64,000 nucleotides of DNA, from the NCBI GenBank assembly GCA_020635285.1, contig JACKAB010000005.1:62001-126000 (forward strand), given 5' to 3'. Each line of letters begins with the position of its first letter. Within the stretch, counting starts at the first letter, position 1. Below the pieces are notes generated by a model. That model ran no database searches, was not told where the DNA came from, and saw only the letters and a program-made list of their open reading frames with translations. Source of the DNA: Ignavibacteriales bacterium (GTDB lineage: Bacteria > Bacteroidota > Ignavibacteria > Ignavibacteriales > Melioribacteraceae). The position numbers were made by a program, and so were the translations under genes. Positions 40,310-50,258 of this stretch are shown here, piece by piece.

Positions 40310-42294
40310 ATGATTGATCTTTCAATAATAATTGTAAACTATAACGTAAAAGAATTTTTACTAAACTTGCTAGATTCAATTCAGCAAGCGGCAAAAAATA
40401 TTACAACTGAAATTATTGTTGTTGATAATAATTCTGATGATGGAAGCATACCAGTAATAAATGAAAAATACCCTTCCGTAATAACAATTCAAAATAAAGT
40501 AAATGTTGGCTTTGGATCGGCAAATAACCAAGCTTTAGAAATATCACAAGGGAAGTATATTCTTTTGATAAATCCAGATACCCTGGTGAGAGAAAATACT
40601 TTTACTGAGATGATAAACTTTCTAAAAGAAAACAAGACCGTTGGAATGGCTGGTTGTAAAGTTTTAAACCCGGATGGTTCTTTACAATTAGCTTGCAGAA
40701 GAAGTTTCCCTAAACCATGGGTCTCCTTCACAAAGGTTAGTGGTTTAAGTAAACTTTTCCCTAAAAGTAAATTATTTGCAAAATATAATCTAACCTATCT
40801 TGATGAAAATCTATCATATGAAGTTGATGCAATCTCCGGTTCATTTATGATGATAACCAGAGAAGCATATAATTTGATTGGCGGATTTGATACTGATTTT
40901 TTTATGTATGGCGAAGATTTAGATTTGTGTTATAGAATTCAAAAAGCCGGATTAAAAGTTTTTTATGTACATAACACAGAAATAATACATTATAAAGGTG
41001 TGAAAGTACAAAACGAAGTAAAATTGATGAAACTAAAATTTTTACAACGCCATGCATCTGTTTGTAAAGAAACATTTTTCATCTTCATTTATTGTTCAGG
41101 CAATTCTCCAATTTGCAATTATTTTGCGAAAATCAGCGGCATTTGCAAATCGTAATAAGCTAATATTCATTGGAGTTATTCTAGATTTTGTTTTTTATAT
41201 TCTTTTATTAATGTTTTCGGAAAAACTGCACATATAAAAGAGAATTGGCCTGGATTTTCCGGAAATTTACAAACCTTGGGTTTATGTTTTTCCAGCTGTA
41301 ATTCAAATAATAATTTCTGGAATTTTTGGAGCATACAAAAGAAATTCTCTTTCTGTTTTAAAAAGTTTTTTATCATTAATATTTGGATTGGTAATAATTA
41401 CATCGCTTACTTTTTTCTTAAAAGAATATGCATTTAGCCGAGTTGTTGTTCTACTCACCTACACTTTTTTCTGTTATAGTTTTATCTTTATGGAGAATTA
41501 TTTTAAACTTACGATTTTTAAGCAAAACTCGGAAAGTGATTCACCAAAAGAAAACAGTTTTGGTTGGAGTTGACCAAAAATCGATTAATTTAATGCATAA
41601 ATTAAAATCAAATTTAACAAGTCAATATAAACTTATTGGCCTAATTGGCTTGAGCATAAAGGAAATTGGTAATAAATTTGATAATGTAAAAGTTATTGGA
41701 AGTATTGATAATTTGAAAAAGGTTATAAGGGATAACGAAATTAATAATGTAATTTTTCAACAGAAAGTATTGGGTTTGATAAAATATTTTTCAACAGTTT
41801 CCCAATGCCAAGGTGAAAATGTAAATTTTATGATGTCAGGTAGTGAATTAGATTTTATGGTTGGTAAATCAAACATAACTCATATTGATAATGTCCCACT
41901 TCTAAAAGTACAATATAATATATCAATGTTTACTCATAAATTTATAAAGAGATTTTTTGATCTCGTACTATCAACAATTTTGATGATTTTTGTTTTTCCT
42001 TTGGATGGATGGCTATATTCCAAAATCTCTAATCAAACATCTGAGTTTGTTAAAATGATTATACAGTTGCCAATTGTATTTATTGGACGGAAAAGTTTTG
42101 TAGGTCCCAAAAATCAAAATTATTATGAGGAATTATTTTTGGGTAAATTAGGTATCACAGGATTTTGGTTTATTGATAATTTAGAAGATGCAGATTTAGA
42201 AGAAAATAATCGTATAAATTTATTTTATGCAAAAAATCAAAATATATGGTTAGATTTAGAAATATTAGGAAAAACGTTTGCAAAAATGTTTTAA
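40310..42294 (+). CDS. Apparent fusion: GT2 glycosyltransferase with a degenerate WcaJ-like PGT (frameshifted)
   Basis: Reading across breaks gives one ~660-residue protein. Residues 1-~240 are a full GT2 (LSIIIVNYNVKEFL, IVVDNNSDDGSI, LINPDTLV, GSFMMITREAYNLIGGFDTDFFMYGEDLDLCYRI). A break near 41043 restores FYNAMHLFVKKHF. The chain then runs without a new start into four or five TM helices, a CoA-binding-like KTVLVGVDQKSIN, and a C-terminus aligning with sugar transferases: KRFFDLVLSTILMIFV, RKSFVGPK, LGITGFWFID, WLDLEILGKTF. The ~55 residues holding KFRSM and DExPQ are missing, so PGT activity is not expected. An in-frame TAA lies at 41235-41237 and another break near 41500-41570. Two separate genes remain possible. 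Confidence 0.6.
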
Positions 42295-42309
42295 AAACTT
42301 GGGGTGGCA

Positions 42310-43260
42310 ATGGCAAAAAATATATTAGAATTTGAAAAGCCAATCTTTGAGCTGGAAGAAAAAATTGAAGAAATGAAAAAGCTGGAAGATAATCTTGATA
42401 TAAAATCTGAGATTGATAATCTTGAAAGTAAAGTCCATTTACTTAAAAAAAACATTTATGACAATCTAACCCGCTGGCAAAGAGTTCAACTAGCCAGACA
42501 TCCCGAAAGACCTTATACGCTTGATTATATTTTTTTAATGACAGATAATTTTATTGAGCTCCACGGGGACAGACAATTTAAAGATGATAAAGCTGTAGTT
42601 GGCGGTTTTGCAATGTTAGGTGATGAAAAAGTTATGATAATTGGCCATCAAAAAGGGCGAGATACTAAATCTAACTTAGAAAGAAATTTCGGAATGCCGA
42701 ATCCCGAAGGTTACAGAAAAGCATTACGGCTAATGAAACTTGCCGAAAAATTTAATAAACCGGTTATAACTTTGTTAGATACACCGGGCGCTTATCCAGG
42801 TATTGAAGCTGAAGAGAGAGGGCAAGCCGAAGCAATTGCTAGAAATTTATTAGAAATGAGCAGATTAAAAGTTCCAATAATTGTTGTTATTATTGGTGAA
42901 GGCGCAAGCGGCGGAGCATTAGGAATGGGTGTTGGAGATAGAATTTTAATGTTAGAGAATACTTGGTATTCTGTTATTAGTCCCGAATCATGTTCAAGTA
43001 TTTTATGGCGAAGCTGGGAATATAAAGAACAAGCTGCCGAAGCTTTAAAATTAACCGCTCCAGATTTAATGGAACAAAAAATTATCGATCGAATAGTTCC
43101 AGAGCCTTTAGGCGGAGCTCACAAAGATCACAAAAAAATTGCGGCAACTCTAAAAGATATTTTGCTTGAGGAAATTAGTGTTCTTAAAAAAATAAAACCG
43201 GATAAACTTGTTTCTAACCGAATTGATAAATTTGGAAAGATGGGAGTTTACGAGGAATAA
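42310..43260 (+). CDS. accA: Acetyl-CoA carboxylase carboxyltransferase subunit alpha
   Basis: 316 residues from ATG 42310 (GGGG sits 5 nt upstream; GTG 42304 would add two residues). ILEFEKPIFELEEKI, TRWQRVQLARHPERPYTLDYI, ELHGDRQFKDDKAVVGG, PEGYRKALRLMKLAEKF, DTPGAYPGIEAEERGQAEAIARNL and GEGASGGALGMGVGD are classic AccA. With AccD it transfers carboxyl from biotin to acetyl-CoA in fatty-acid synthesis. accD and the biotin subunits are not in the window. Confidence 0.97.
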   Translation: MAKNILEFEKPIFELEEKIEEMKKLEDNLDIKSEIDNLESKVHLLKKNIYDNLTRWQRVQLARHPERPYTLDYIFLMTDNFIELHGDRQFKDDKAVVGGFAMLGDEKVMIIGHQKGRDTKSNLERNFGMPNPEGYRKALRLMKLAEKFNKPVITLLDTPGAYPGIEAEERGQAEAIARNLLEMSRLKVPIIVVIIGEGASGGALGMGVGDRILMLENTWYSVISPESCSSILWRSWEYKEQAAEALKLTAPDLMEQKIIDRIVPEPLGGAHKDHKKIAATLKDILLEEISVLKKIKPDKLVSNRIDKFGKMGVYEE

Positions 43261-43263
43261 TTT

Positions 43264-43674
43264 ATGCTTCAAAATACAACCTCAATTAGAGTTAGATATG
43301 CCGATACTGACAAAATGCAATTTGTTTATAATGGAAAATATCTTGAATATTTTGAAGTTGGAAGAACTGAATTGTTAAGAAGTTGCGGACTAGCATACTC
43401 TGAATTAGAAAAAGCGGGTTATCAACTTCCACTGATAGAAGCAGGTGTAAAATATAAAAGTCCTGCCTATTATGATGACGTTCTAGAAATTACAGCTTCT
43501 ATTAATGAGATCAATTCTGCAAAAGTGTATATTGAGTATTCCATCAAAAAAGAAAATGCAGATGAAATAATTGTAACCGGATTTACATCTCATATGTTTA
43601 TACGTGAAGAAACTAAAAGACCAACAAAACCACCACAAATTTATATTGATGCATTAAAAAAATATTTCCAGTAA
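43264..43674 (+). CDS. Acyl-CoA thioesterase, 4HBT/YbgC family
   Basis: 136 residues, one hot-dog domain. RVRYADTDKMQFVYNGKYLEYFEVGRTELLR is the YbgC/4-hydroxybenzoyl-CoA thioesterase motif with the catalytic Asp in ADTD. The remainder (YKSPAYYDDVLEITASI) is standard for the fold. It probably hydrolyses short or branched acyl-CoAs or acyl-ACPs. It starts 3 bp after accA, suggesting an acyl-metabolism pair. Confidence 0.9.
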   Translation: MLQNTTSIRVRYADTDKMQFVYNGKYLEYFEVGRTELLRSCGLAYSELEKAGYQLPLIEAGVKYKSPAYYDDVLEITASINEINSAKVYIEYSIKKENADEIIVTGFTSHMFIREETKRPTKPPQIYIDALKKYFQ

Positions 43675-43700
43675 ATATCATTCCCAAATGAAGATAAATT

Positions 43701-45158
43701 ATGCTTGATAAAATTAAAGAACTTACTAAAGACACAGCTCTTTATGGCATCAGCACAATTGTTGGGAGGTTTCTGGGATTTATTTTAGTCCCTTTTTACA
43801 CAAATGTTTTTACCACTCAAGAATTTGGAATTCAATCATATCTTTATGCGTTTTTGGCATTTGCCAACATAGTCTATATTTATGGAATGGACGCGGCCTT
43901 TATGAAATTTGCCACCGTAAACGAAAAAGATGAGCGGACAGTTTTTTCAACGGGCTATATTTTCGTTACAATTACAACTTTAGCTTTTAGTGTAATTTTA
44001 GTTTTAATACATAAATGGCTTGCTTACGAAGCTGACCTAACAAATTACTCCAATATATTTTTTTATACGTAATAGTAATACTTTTTTCTTGATACTGCAA
44101 CCTTGATTCCTTTTTCTGAATTGCGGTTGAAAAGAAAAGCCTCAAAATTTGCGTTGATAAAAATTATTAATATTCTCATTAATGTTGGACTAAATTTTAC
44201 TTTAATTCTAAAATACAAATTTGGAATTGAAGCTATTTTCATTAGCAATTTGGCGGCATCGGCATTCTCTTTTGTGGTATTAATTCCAACCATAATCTCA
44301 AATTTAGATTTCTCAATAGATAAATCTTATCTTAAAAAAATGCTCTTTTTTGGAATAACTTATTTACCGGCAAGTGTGGCTTCCATGATTGTTCAGGTTG
44401 TTGACGTGCCAATTATAAGAGGCTTAACTGATGAATCAACTTTAGGGATTTACAGAGCAAATTATAAACTTGGCATTTTTATGATGTTGTTTGTATCTAT
44501 GTTTCATTATGCTTGGCAGCCTTTTTTCTTAACAAATGCAAAAGCAGAAAATGCTAAAAAAATATTTTCCAAAGTGTTAAGTCTATTTTTAATTTTTGCA
44601 AGTTTTATGTGGGTTGTTCTTTCCCTATTTATTGAAGATATTGCTCGCTTTCAATTTTTACCGGGAAGAAGTTTGATTGGAAAAGATTATTTAGTAGGAA
44701 TTCACATCGTTCCAATAATTTTGTTAGCTTATATTTTCCACGGTTTGTATATTAATTTTATTGCAGGAATTTACCTCGAAGAAAAAACCAAATATCTGCC
44801 TGTTATTACGGGTGTTGGTGCATTATTGAACATTGTAAGTAATTTTATTTTAGTCCCTCAAATTGGGATTCTCGGCGGTGCTATTTCTACATTGTTAAGT
44901 TACATTGTAATGGCAATAGGAATTTTTATTGTTTCACAAAGATTTTATAAAATCGATTATGAGTTTGATTTAATTCTAAAAGTGATGTTTGTGATTGTTC
45001 TAATTTCTACAATATTTTACTATTTTACTTTTACCTCTGGATTGACATTTTCTATTAAACTAATCTTGCTAGCTATCTTTGTGATTCTATTTTTTGTGTT
45101 AAAAATTATAAAACCAAATGATATAAAAGCATCAATAAGAATGTTAATGAGGAAGTGA
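43701..45158 (+). CDS. Polysaccharide flippase / MOP-family transporter (second copy), frameshifted
   Basis: About 486 residues, ~14 TM helices. The N-terminus DKIKELTKDTALYGISTIVGRFLGFILVPFYTNVF is typical of Wzx/MurJ-like MOP transporters. The frame breaks twice close together near 44069-44092 (VIVILFLDTATLIPFSELR in the corrected reading), then stays open. It differs from the Wzx at 30.3 kb and lies outside the main locus, so it may serve a second glycan or teichuronic-like polymer. Substrate unknown. Confidence 0.82.
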
Positions 45159-45284
45159 AAAATTTCAGACTTTCAATCAATTATTCACAAAAATATTTTT
45201 AGTTTTTTCCTCGCAAGTTTTTAGTTACAATAATTTTTTATAAATTCACTTGACGATTTCTACCATTATTTATTCCAAAAACTA

Positions 45285-45740
45285 ATGAAAAAAGTAAATT
45301 TATTAATAAAGCGTATTTCAAATTCGTTTGATGATATTGCTTTGCCCTCTTATTCCACAGAAGGAAGTTCAGGAATGGATGTGAGAGCGGCAATTGAAAA
45401 TGAATTAAATATTAAAGCTGGAAAAGTTAATCTAGTCCCAACTAATTTATCTATCGAAATTCCATTAGGATATGAAATTCAAGTTAGGCCAAGAAGCGGA
45501 CTTGCAGCCAAGCACGGAATAGGAGTATTAAATTCACCTGGAACTATTGATTCTGATTACCGTGGCGAAGTAAAAATTATTCTCTTTAATTTTAGCGAAG
45601 AAGATTTTATAATTAAAAGAGGCGAAAGAATTGCTCAATTAGTTTTAGCCGAAGTAATTTTAGCAAACGTAAGAGAAACAACTAATCTAAATTCATCTGA
45701 TCGAGGCGAAGGCGGTTTTGGTCATACCGGTAAAACCTAA
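45285..45740 (+). CDS. dut: dUTP diphosphatase
   Basis: 151 residues with all five dUTPase motifs: EGSSGMDVRA, RPRSGLAAKHGIGVLNSPGTIDSDYRGE (motifs 2-3, Tyr/Asp at the catalytic pocket), RGERIAQLV (motif 4) and the C-terminal flexible arm RGEGGFGHTGK. It hydrolyses dUTP to dUMP as a homotrimer. A TTGACG at 45250-45255 upstream is a possible -35 without a convincing -10. It is followed by dnaE after a 154-bp gap with no visible feature. Confidence 0.97.
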   Translation: MKKVNLLIKRISNSFDDIALPSYSTEGSSGMDVRAAIENELNIKAGKVNLVPTNLSIEIPLGYEIQVRPRSGLAAKHGIGVLNSPGTIDSDYRGEVKIILFNFSEEDFIIKRGERIAQLVLAEVILANVRETTNLNSSDRGEGGFGHTGKT

Positions 45741-45894
45741 GTAACTGCCCATAAAATTCAAATTTAGATAATATCTTTTTTTTCGGATTTTAAAATGGAG
45801 TTTTGATGGGTTATTTCTTTGTAAATTATTATTAGTTTTTTGAATTCTCTAATTTTTAGTTTATTATCTTAATATATTTTGGTATAACAAATTT

Positions 45895-48800
45895 ATGTGT
45901 GATTTTGTTCATCTTCATAACCATTCTCATTATAGCTTACAAGATGCCGCTTGTACAATTGATTCTCTTATAAAAGCAACACAAGAAAATAAAATGCACG
46001 CTCTTGCTCTTACAGATCACGGAGTAATGTATGGTATTTCTGAATTTTATAAGAAAGCAAAAAAAGCAAACATTAAACCTATTATTGGTGTTGAAGCATA
46101 TGTAAACTTTGAAGGCAGCAGATTTGATAGAGGCGAAGCGGGTGTTGGTCGTAAAAGATCTAAACACTATAATCATTTAGTCATAATTGCAAAAAATGAT
46201 ATTGGTTATAAAAATTTATTAAAACTTACCACTCAAGGTTTTACAGAAGGATTCTACTACAAACCGAGAATTGATCTTGATTTATTAAGAGAAAAGTCTG
46301 AAGGATTAATTTGTACCTCAGCATGTTTGGCCGGACCAATAGCAGCACCTCTGCTTAACGGGGATTACCAAAAAGCAAAAGAGAATGCTATCATTCTCCA
46401 AAACATATTTGGTAATGATTTTTATTTAGAACTTCAAGATCATAATCAAGTTGAAGATAAAGCAGTGCTGGAAGGCGTTCCAAAGCTATCTATAGAACTT
46501 GGCATTCCAATGATTGCCACAAATGACATTCATTACATAGAAAAAGAACATTCAATTGCGCACAATATTTTACTGCTTCTGTCTGATAAAACCGGTAATA
46601 AAGACTATAGAAATCTGCGGTATAGCACTGATGAAATTTATTTTAAATCTTCAAATCAAATGAAAGATTTGTTTGGCTCCTATAAAGGGGCGATCGAAAA
46701 TACTTTGGCTATTGAAGAAAAAGTAAATGTAAGTTTAGATTTTGAAAAATTTCATTACCCAATATTTCCAATTCCCAAAGAATCAAATGCTAAAGATTTA
46801 GATGATTATTTTGAAATTCTTGCCCGTGAAGGATTAAATAAAAGATTTAGTAAGATTAATACCAATATTGAAGATAGATTTAATTATGAAGCTGGAATAA
46901 TTAAATCGATGGGTTACTCGGGTTATTTTTTAATCACTCAAGATTTTATTAACGCTGCAAAGAAAAAAGGAATACCTGTTGGACCGGGAAGAGGAAGTGC
47001 AGCAGGCAGTTTAATTGCTTATGCACTTGGTATTACAAATGTTAACCCGTTGGAATACGATTTACTCTTTGAAAGGTTTTTAAACCCCGCAAGAAAATCC
47101 ATGCCCGATATTGATATTGATTTTGCCGACGATCAACGTGGCGAAGTAATTGATTATGTTAAAGAAAAGTATGGTGAAAATTCTGTTAGTCAAATAGTAA
47201 CGTTTAATAGACTTTCATCAAAGGCGGTTCTGCGTGATGTTGCCAGAGTTTTAGGAATACCGATTCCTACTGTAAACAACATTACTAAATGGATTCCCTC
47301 AAAATTTGGAAGAGTTTTTACAATTGATCAAGCACTTGATGAGGTACCGGAATTAAAGTGGGTTAAAGAATCAAAGGATACGCAAATTGTTGACTTACTA
47401 AAATATGCCAGAATATTGGAAGGCATGAATCGTAATGCGAGTAAGCATGCTGCCGGTGTTGTTATTACTCCTGGAGAAGTAAGTGATTTGGTCCCATTGG
47501 CATCTGCTGGAGCAAATGGTGATTTAGTTACTCAATATAATATGAAAGAACTTGATTCAGCTGGAATTCTTAAAATGGATTTCCTTGGATTAAGAACGCT
47601 GACAATTATTCGCGATACAATTGATTTAATTAAAATATCACACAACATAACTATTGATGTTGATTCAATTCCAGTTGATGATGAAAAAACATATAAGTTA
47701 TTTTCAAATGGACAAACCACTGGTGTTTTTCAGTTTGAGTCTGCTCCTATGAAAGAGCATCTCAAAAATTTAAAACCCACAAGTATCAAAGATTTATCTG
47801 CAATGAATGCGTTATATCGTCCTGGTCCAATGGATTTTATTGCTGATTTTGTTGACCGAAAGCATGGTCGTAAACCAATTGAATATCTTCATCCTTTATT
47901 GGCAGAAATTTTAAGCGAGACTTATGGAATTATTGTTTATCAAGAACAAGTAATACAAATTGCAAATAAAATTGCCGGTATGTCCTTAGCAGAAGCTGAT
48001 ATTTTGAGAAGGGCAATGGGGAAAAAAGATCTTGATGAAATGGCTAGGCAAAAAAATAAATTTGTTGAAGGTGCAATTAAAAATAGTATCCCTAAGAAAA
48101 TTGCCGAAGAAATATTTGTTGTAATTGATAAATTTGCAAACTACGGATTTAATAAAAGTCATGCTGTGGCCTACAGTATTGTTGCTTATCAAACGGCATA
48201 TCTTAAAGCAAATTATACCGCAGAATTTTTAGCCGCCAACTTAACTAATGAATTTGGAAATCCTGATAAAGTTACACTGCTTTTAGAAGATTGCAGAAAA
48301 TTAAAAATTCATGTTATGGTTCCCAATATAAACCGACCATCAGTAAAATTCACTGTGGATAAAGGTGAAATAGTTTTTGGTATGTCGGCGATAAAAAATG
48401 TTGGGATTAATGCAGTTAAAGAAATTGAAAGAGCCCATAAAAATTTAGGTAGAAATTTTAAAAGTATTTATGATTTTACATCAAACATTGATACAAGAGT
48501 AGTAAATAAAAGAGCCCTGGAAGGACTAGTGCTTGCCGGTTCGTTCGATTCCATAAAAGGTGGCAGAGCCAAAAATTTTGCTTCAATTGAAAATGCTTTA
48601 TCTTTTGGAAGCAAAGTTCAAGCTGCCAAATTGAGTAAAGTTAATAGTTTATTTGGCGATGTTGAAGATGAACATTTTGCAGAACCAGATTTCCCAGATG
48701 TTGATGAGTGGGAACAAAAATATGCTTTAGCCAAAGAGAGAGAGGCTCTCGGATTTTATTTATCAGACCATCCTTTAAGAAAATATGAAACTGAGTATAA

Positions 48801-49341
48801 TTCATTCTCCACAATAAAACTTGGTGATCCTGATACTTTTAAAAATGAAGAATTTGTTAGAGCTTGTGGAGTTGTAACATCAATAAGAACTAGAATGGAT
48901 AAATCCGGAAGAAACATGGCATTCTTTAAACTTGATGATTTCAGCGGTTCTTGCGAATGTATTATGTTCGGTAAAGTTTACGCTGAGGTCGGGGAATTGA
49001 TTGTTCCGGAATCCACAATTATGGTTATGGGAAAGCTGGAAAGCAGCGGTGACTCAGTGAAACTTCATGCAGAAGATGTAATTGCCCTTTCTGAAGTAGC
49101 CGGAAAATTTACCAAAAGTTTGGGTATCCTAATGGATGTTGAAAAACATACTCCCGAGACAGTTTTAAAAATTAAAACCATTTTTGAAAAATATTCAGGA
49201 ACTGTACCTGTTGTAATTTATGTAAGAACAAATGGTTCTTCAAAAAGGTATATTATTGATAATAAAATTAGTATTACCGACCATTTAATTTTAGGTTTGC
49301 AAAATTTATTAGGTGAAGATGCAATTGCTTATCAGACTTAA
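45895..49341 (+). CDS. dnaE: DNA polymerase III alpha subunit
   Basis: 1148 residues, full length. An N-terminal PHP domain (FVHLHNHSHYSLQDAACTI, LALTDHGVMYG), the polymerase palm with GPGRGSAAGSLIAYALGI and the catalytic PDIDIDFADDQRGEVIDYV, a thumb/finger region (LYRPGPMDFI, YQEQVIQIANKIAGMSLAEADILRRAMGKK), an HhH region and a C-terminal OB fold (VRACGVVTSIRTRMDKSGRNMAFFKLDD). It is the replicative polymerase core; the PHP site retains His-rich metal ligands. It reads without breaks over 3.4 kb, which shows the frameshifts elsewhere are not uniform. Confidence 0.98.
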   Translation: MCDFVHLHNHSHYSLQDAACTIDSLIKATQENKMHALALTDHGVMYGISEFYKKAKKANIKPIIGVEAYVNFEGSRFDRGEAGVGRKRSKHYNHLVIIAKNDIGYKNLLKLTTQGFTEGFYYKPRIDLDLLREKSEGLICTSACLAGPIAAPLLNGDYQKAKENAIILQNIFGNDFYLELQDHNQVEDKAVLEGVPKLSIELGIPMIATNDIHYIEKEHSIAHNILLLLSDKTGNKDYRNLRYSTDEIYFKSSNQMKDLFGSYKGAIENTLAIEEKVNVSLDFEKFHYPIFPIPKESNAKDLDDYFEILAREGLNKRFSKINTNIEDRFNYEAGIIKSMGYSGYFLITQDFINAAKKKGIPVGPGRGSAAGSLIAYALGITNVNPLEYDLLFERFLNPARKSMPDIDIDFADDQRGEVIDYVKEKYGENSVSQIVTFNRLSSKAVLRDVARVLGIPIPTVNNITKWIPSKFGRVFTIDQALDEVPELKWVKESKDTQIVDLLKYARILEGMNRNASKHAAGVVITPGEVSDLVPLASAGANGDLVTQYNMKELDSAGILKMDFLGLRTLTIIRDTIDLIKISHNITIDVDSIPVDDEKTYKLFSNGQTTGVFQFESAPMKEHLKNLKPTSIKDLSAMNALYRPGPMDFIADFVDRKHGRKPIEYLHPLLAEILSETYGIIVYQEQVIQIANKIAGMSLAEADILRRAMGKKDLDEMARQKNKFVEGAIKNSIPKKIAEEIFVVIDKFANYGFNKSHAVAYSIVAYQTAYLKANYTAEFLAANLTNEFGNPDKVTLLLEDCRKLKIHVMVPNINRPSVKFTVDKGEIVFGMSAIKNVGINAVKEIERAHKNLGRNFKSIYDFTSNIDTRVVNKRALEGLVLAGSFDSIKGGRAKNFASIENALSFGSKVQAAKLSKVNSLFGDVEDEHFAEPDFPDVDEWEQKYALAKEREALGFYLSDHPLRKYETEYNSFSTIKLGDPDTFKNEEFVRACGVVTSIRTRMDKSGRNMAFFKLDDFSGSCECIMFGKVYAEVGELIVPESTIMVMGKLESSGDSVKLHAEDVIALSEVAGKFTKSLGILMDVEKHTPETVLKIKTIFEKYSGTVPVVIYVRTNGSSKRYIIDNKISITDHLILGLQNLLGEDAIAYQT

Positions 49342-49425
49342 TAAAAAAGAACAGTATTCTTTCAATTTGATTTAGCTTTTTTATTTTTATAACTTTCTTT
49401 TTCAATCTATAAATAAAAGGAAATC

Positions 49426-50250
49426 ATGACACAAAAATGGGCCTTAATTCTTGGCGCCTCAAGTGGATTTGGCGGTGCTTCAGCTATTGAGCTAGCAAAG
49501 AATGGATATAATATAATCGGAATCCATTTAGACCGTCAAAGCACAATGCATAAAGTTGCGCTTATAATAAAAAAAATTGAAAAGTACGGACAGAAAGCTG
49601 TTTTCTTTAACATGAACGCAGCTGATCAATTAAAAAGAAATGATACTTTAGATGAAATTAAAGAAAGATTCGCTATTAAAGAGCATCCGTTAATTAATGT
49701 ACTGATCCATTCACTTGCTTTTGGAACTTTAAAACCGTTTATCACTAAATCTCCAAATGACTGCATAAACAAATCTCAAATGGAAATGACTCTTGATGTT
49801 ATGGCGCATTCGCTTGTTTATTGGACACAAGGATTGGTCCAAAGAGATTTATTAGCGAAGGGAGGTAGAATTTTTACATTAACTAGTGCAGGCTCTATGC
49901 AGGTTATTCCATCCTATGGAGCAGTGTCCGCTGCTAAAGCTGCAGTGGAAGCGCACATTCGTCAACTATCTGTTGAACTTGGTTCAATGAAGATAACTTG
50001 TAATGCAATTATGGCTGGAGTAACAGATACTCCTGCAGTAAGAAAAATACCGGGTAATGAAGCAATGCTTAATGCAGCAAAAGGAAAAAATCCAATGGGT
50101 AAATTAACCACACCCGAAGAAGTTGCCAGAGCAATAGTTCTATTTTGCCAGCCGGAAGCAGATTGGATGACGGGCAATGTAATTGGTGTTGACGGCGGAG
50201 AATACAACGTAAGTTATACTGGAGATATTGTTTGTAAACCCATTAAATAA
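49426..50250 (+). CDS. SDR enoyl-ACP reductase-like (FabL/FabI type)
   Basis: 274 residues. LILGASSGFGGASAIEL is the dinucleotide-binding motif and a Tyr164-x6-Lys171 pair (YGAVSAAK) replaces the Y-x3-K of ordinary SDRs. That spacing is the hallmark of FabI/FabL enoyl-ACP reductases. The substrate lid GVTDTPAVRKIPGNEAMLNAAKGKNPMGKL resembles FabL more than FabI. It would reduce enoyl-ACP in the last step of fatty-acid elongation. It is followed 8 bp later by an acyl-CoA dehydrogenase. RBS AAAGGAAATC precedes it. Confidence 0.78.
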   Translation: MTQKWALILGASSGFGGASAIELAKNGYNIIGIHLDRQSTMHKVALIIKKIEKYGQKAVFFNMNAADQLKRNDTLDEIKERFAIKEHPLINVLIHSLAFGTLKPFITKSPNDCINKSQMEMTLDVMAHSLVYWTQGLVQRDLLAKGGRIFTLTSAGSMQVIPSYGAVSAAKAAVEAHIRQLSVELGSMKITCNAIMAGVTDTPAVRKIPGNEAMLNAAKGKNPMGKLTTPEEVARAIVLFCQPEADWMTGNVIGVDGGEYNVSYTGDIVCKPIK

Positions 50251-50258
50251 GGAAATTT

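Noticed and set aside
16087..42294. Stop-codon recoding (TAA read as an amino acid)
   Set aside because: Many intact genes here, including pepF, mraY, murC, ftsZ and accA, end in TAA at the expected length, so TAA is a normal stop. The internal TAAs are better explained by errors.
45250..45276. Promoter for dut starting TTGACG
   Set aside because: A -35-like hexamer is present but no acceptable -10 lies at 16-18 bp spacing.
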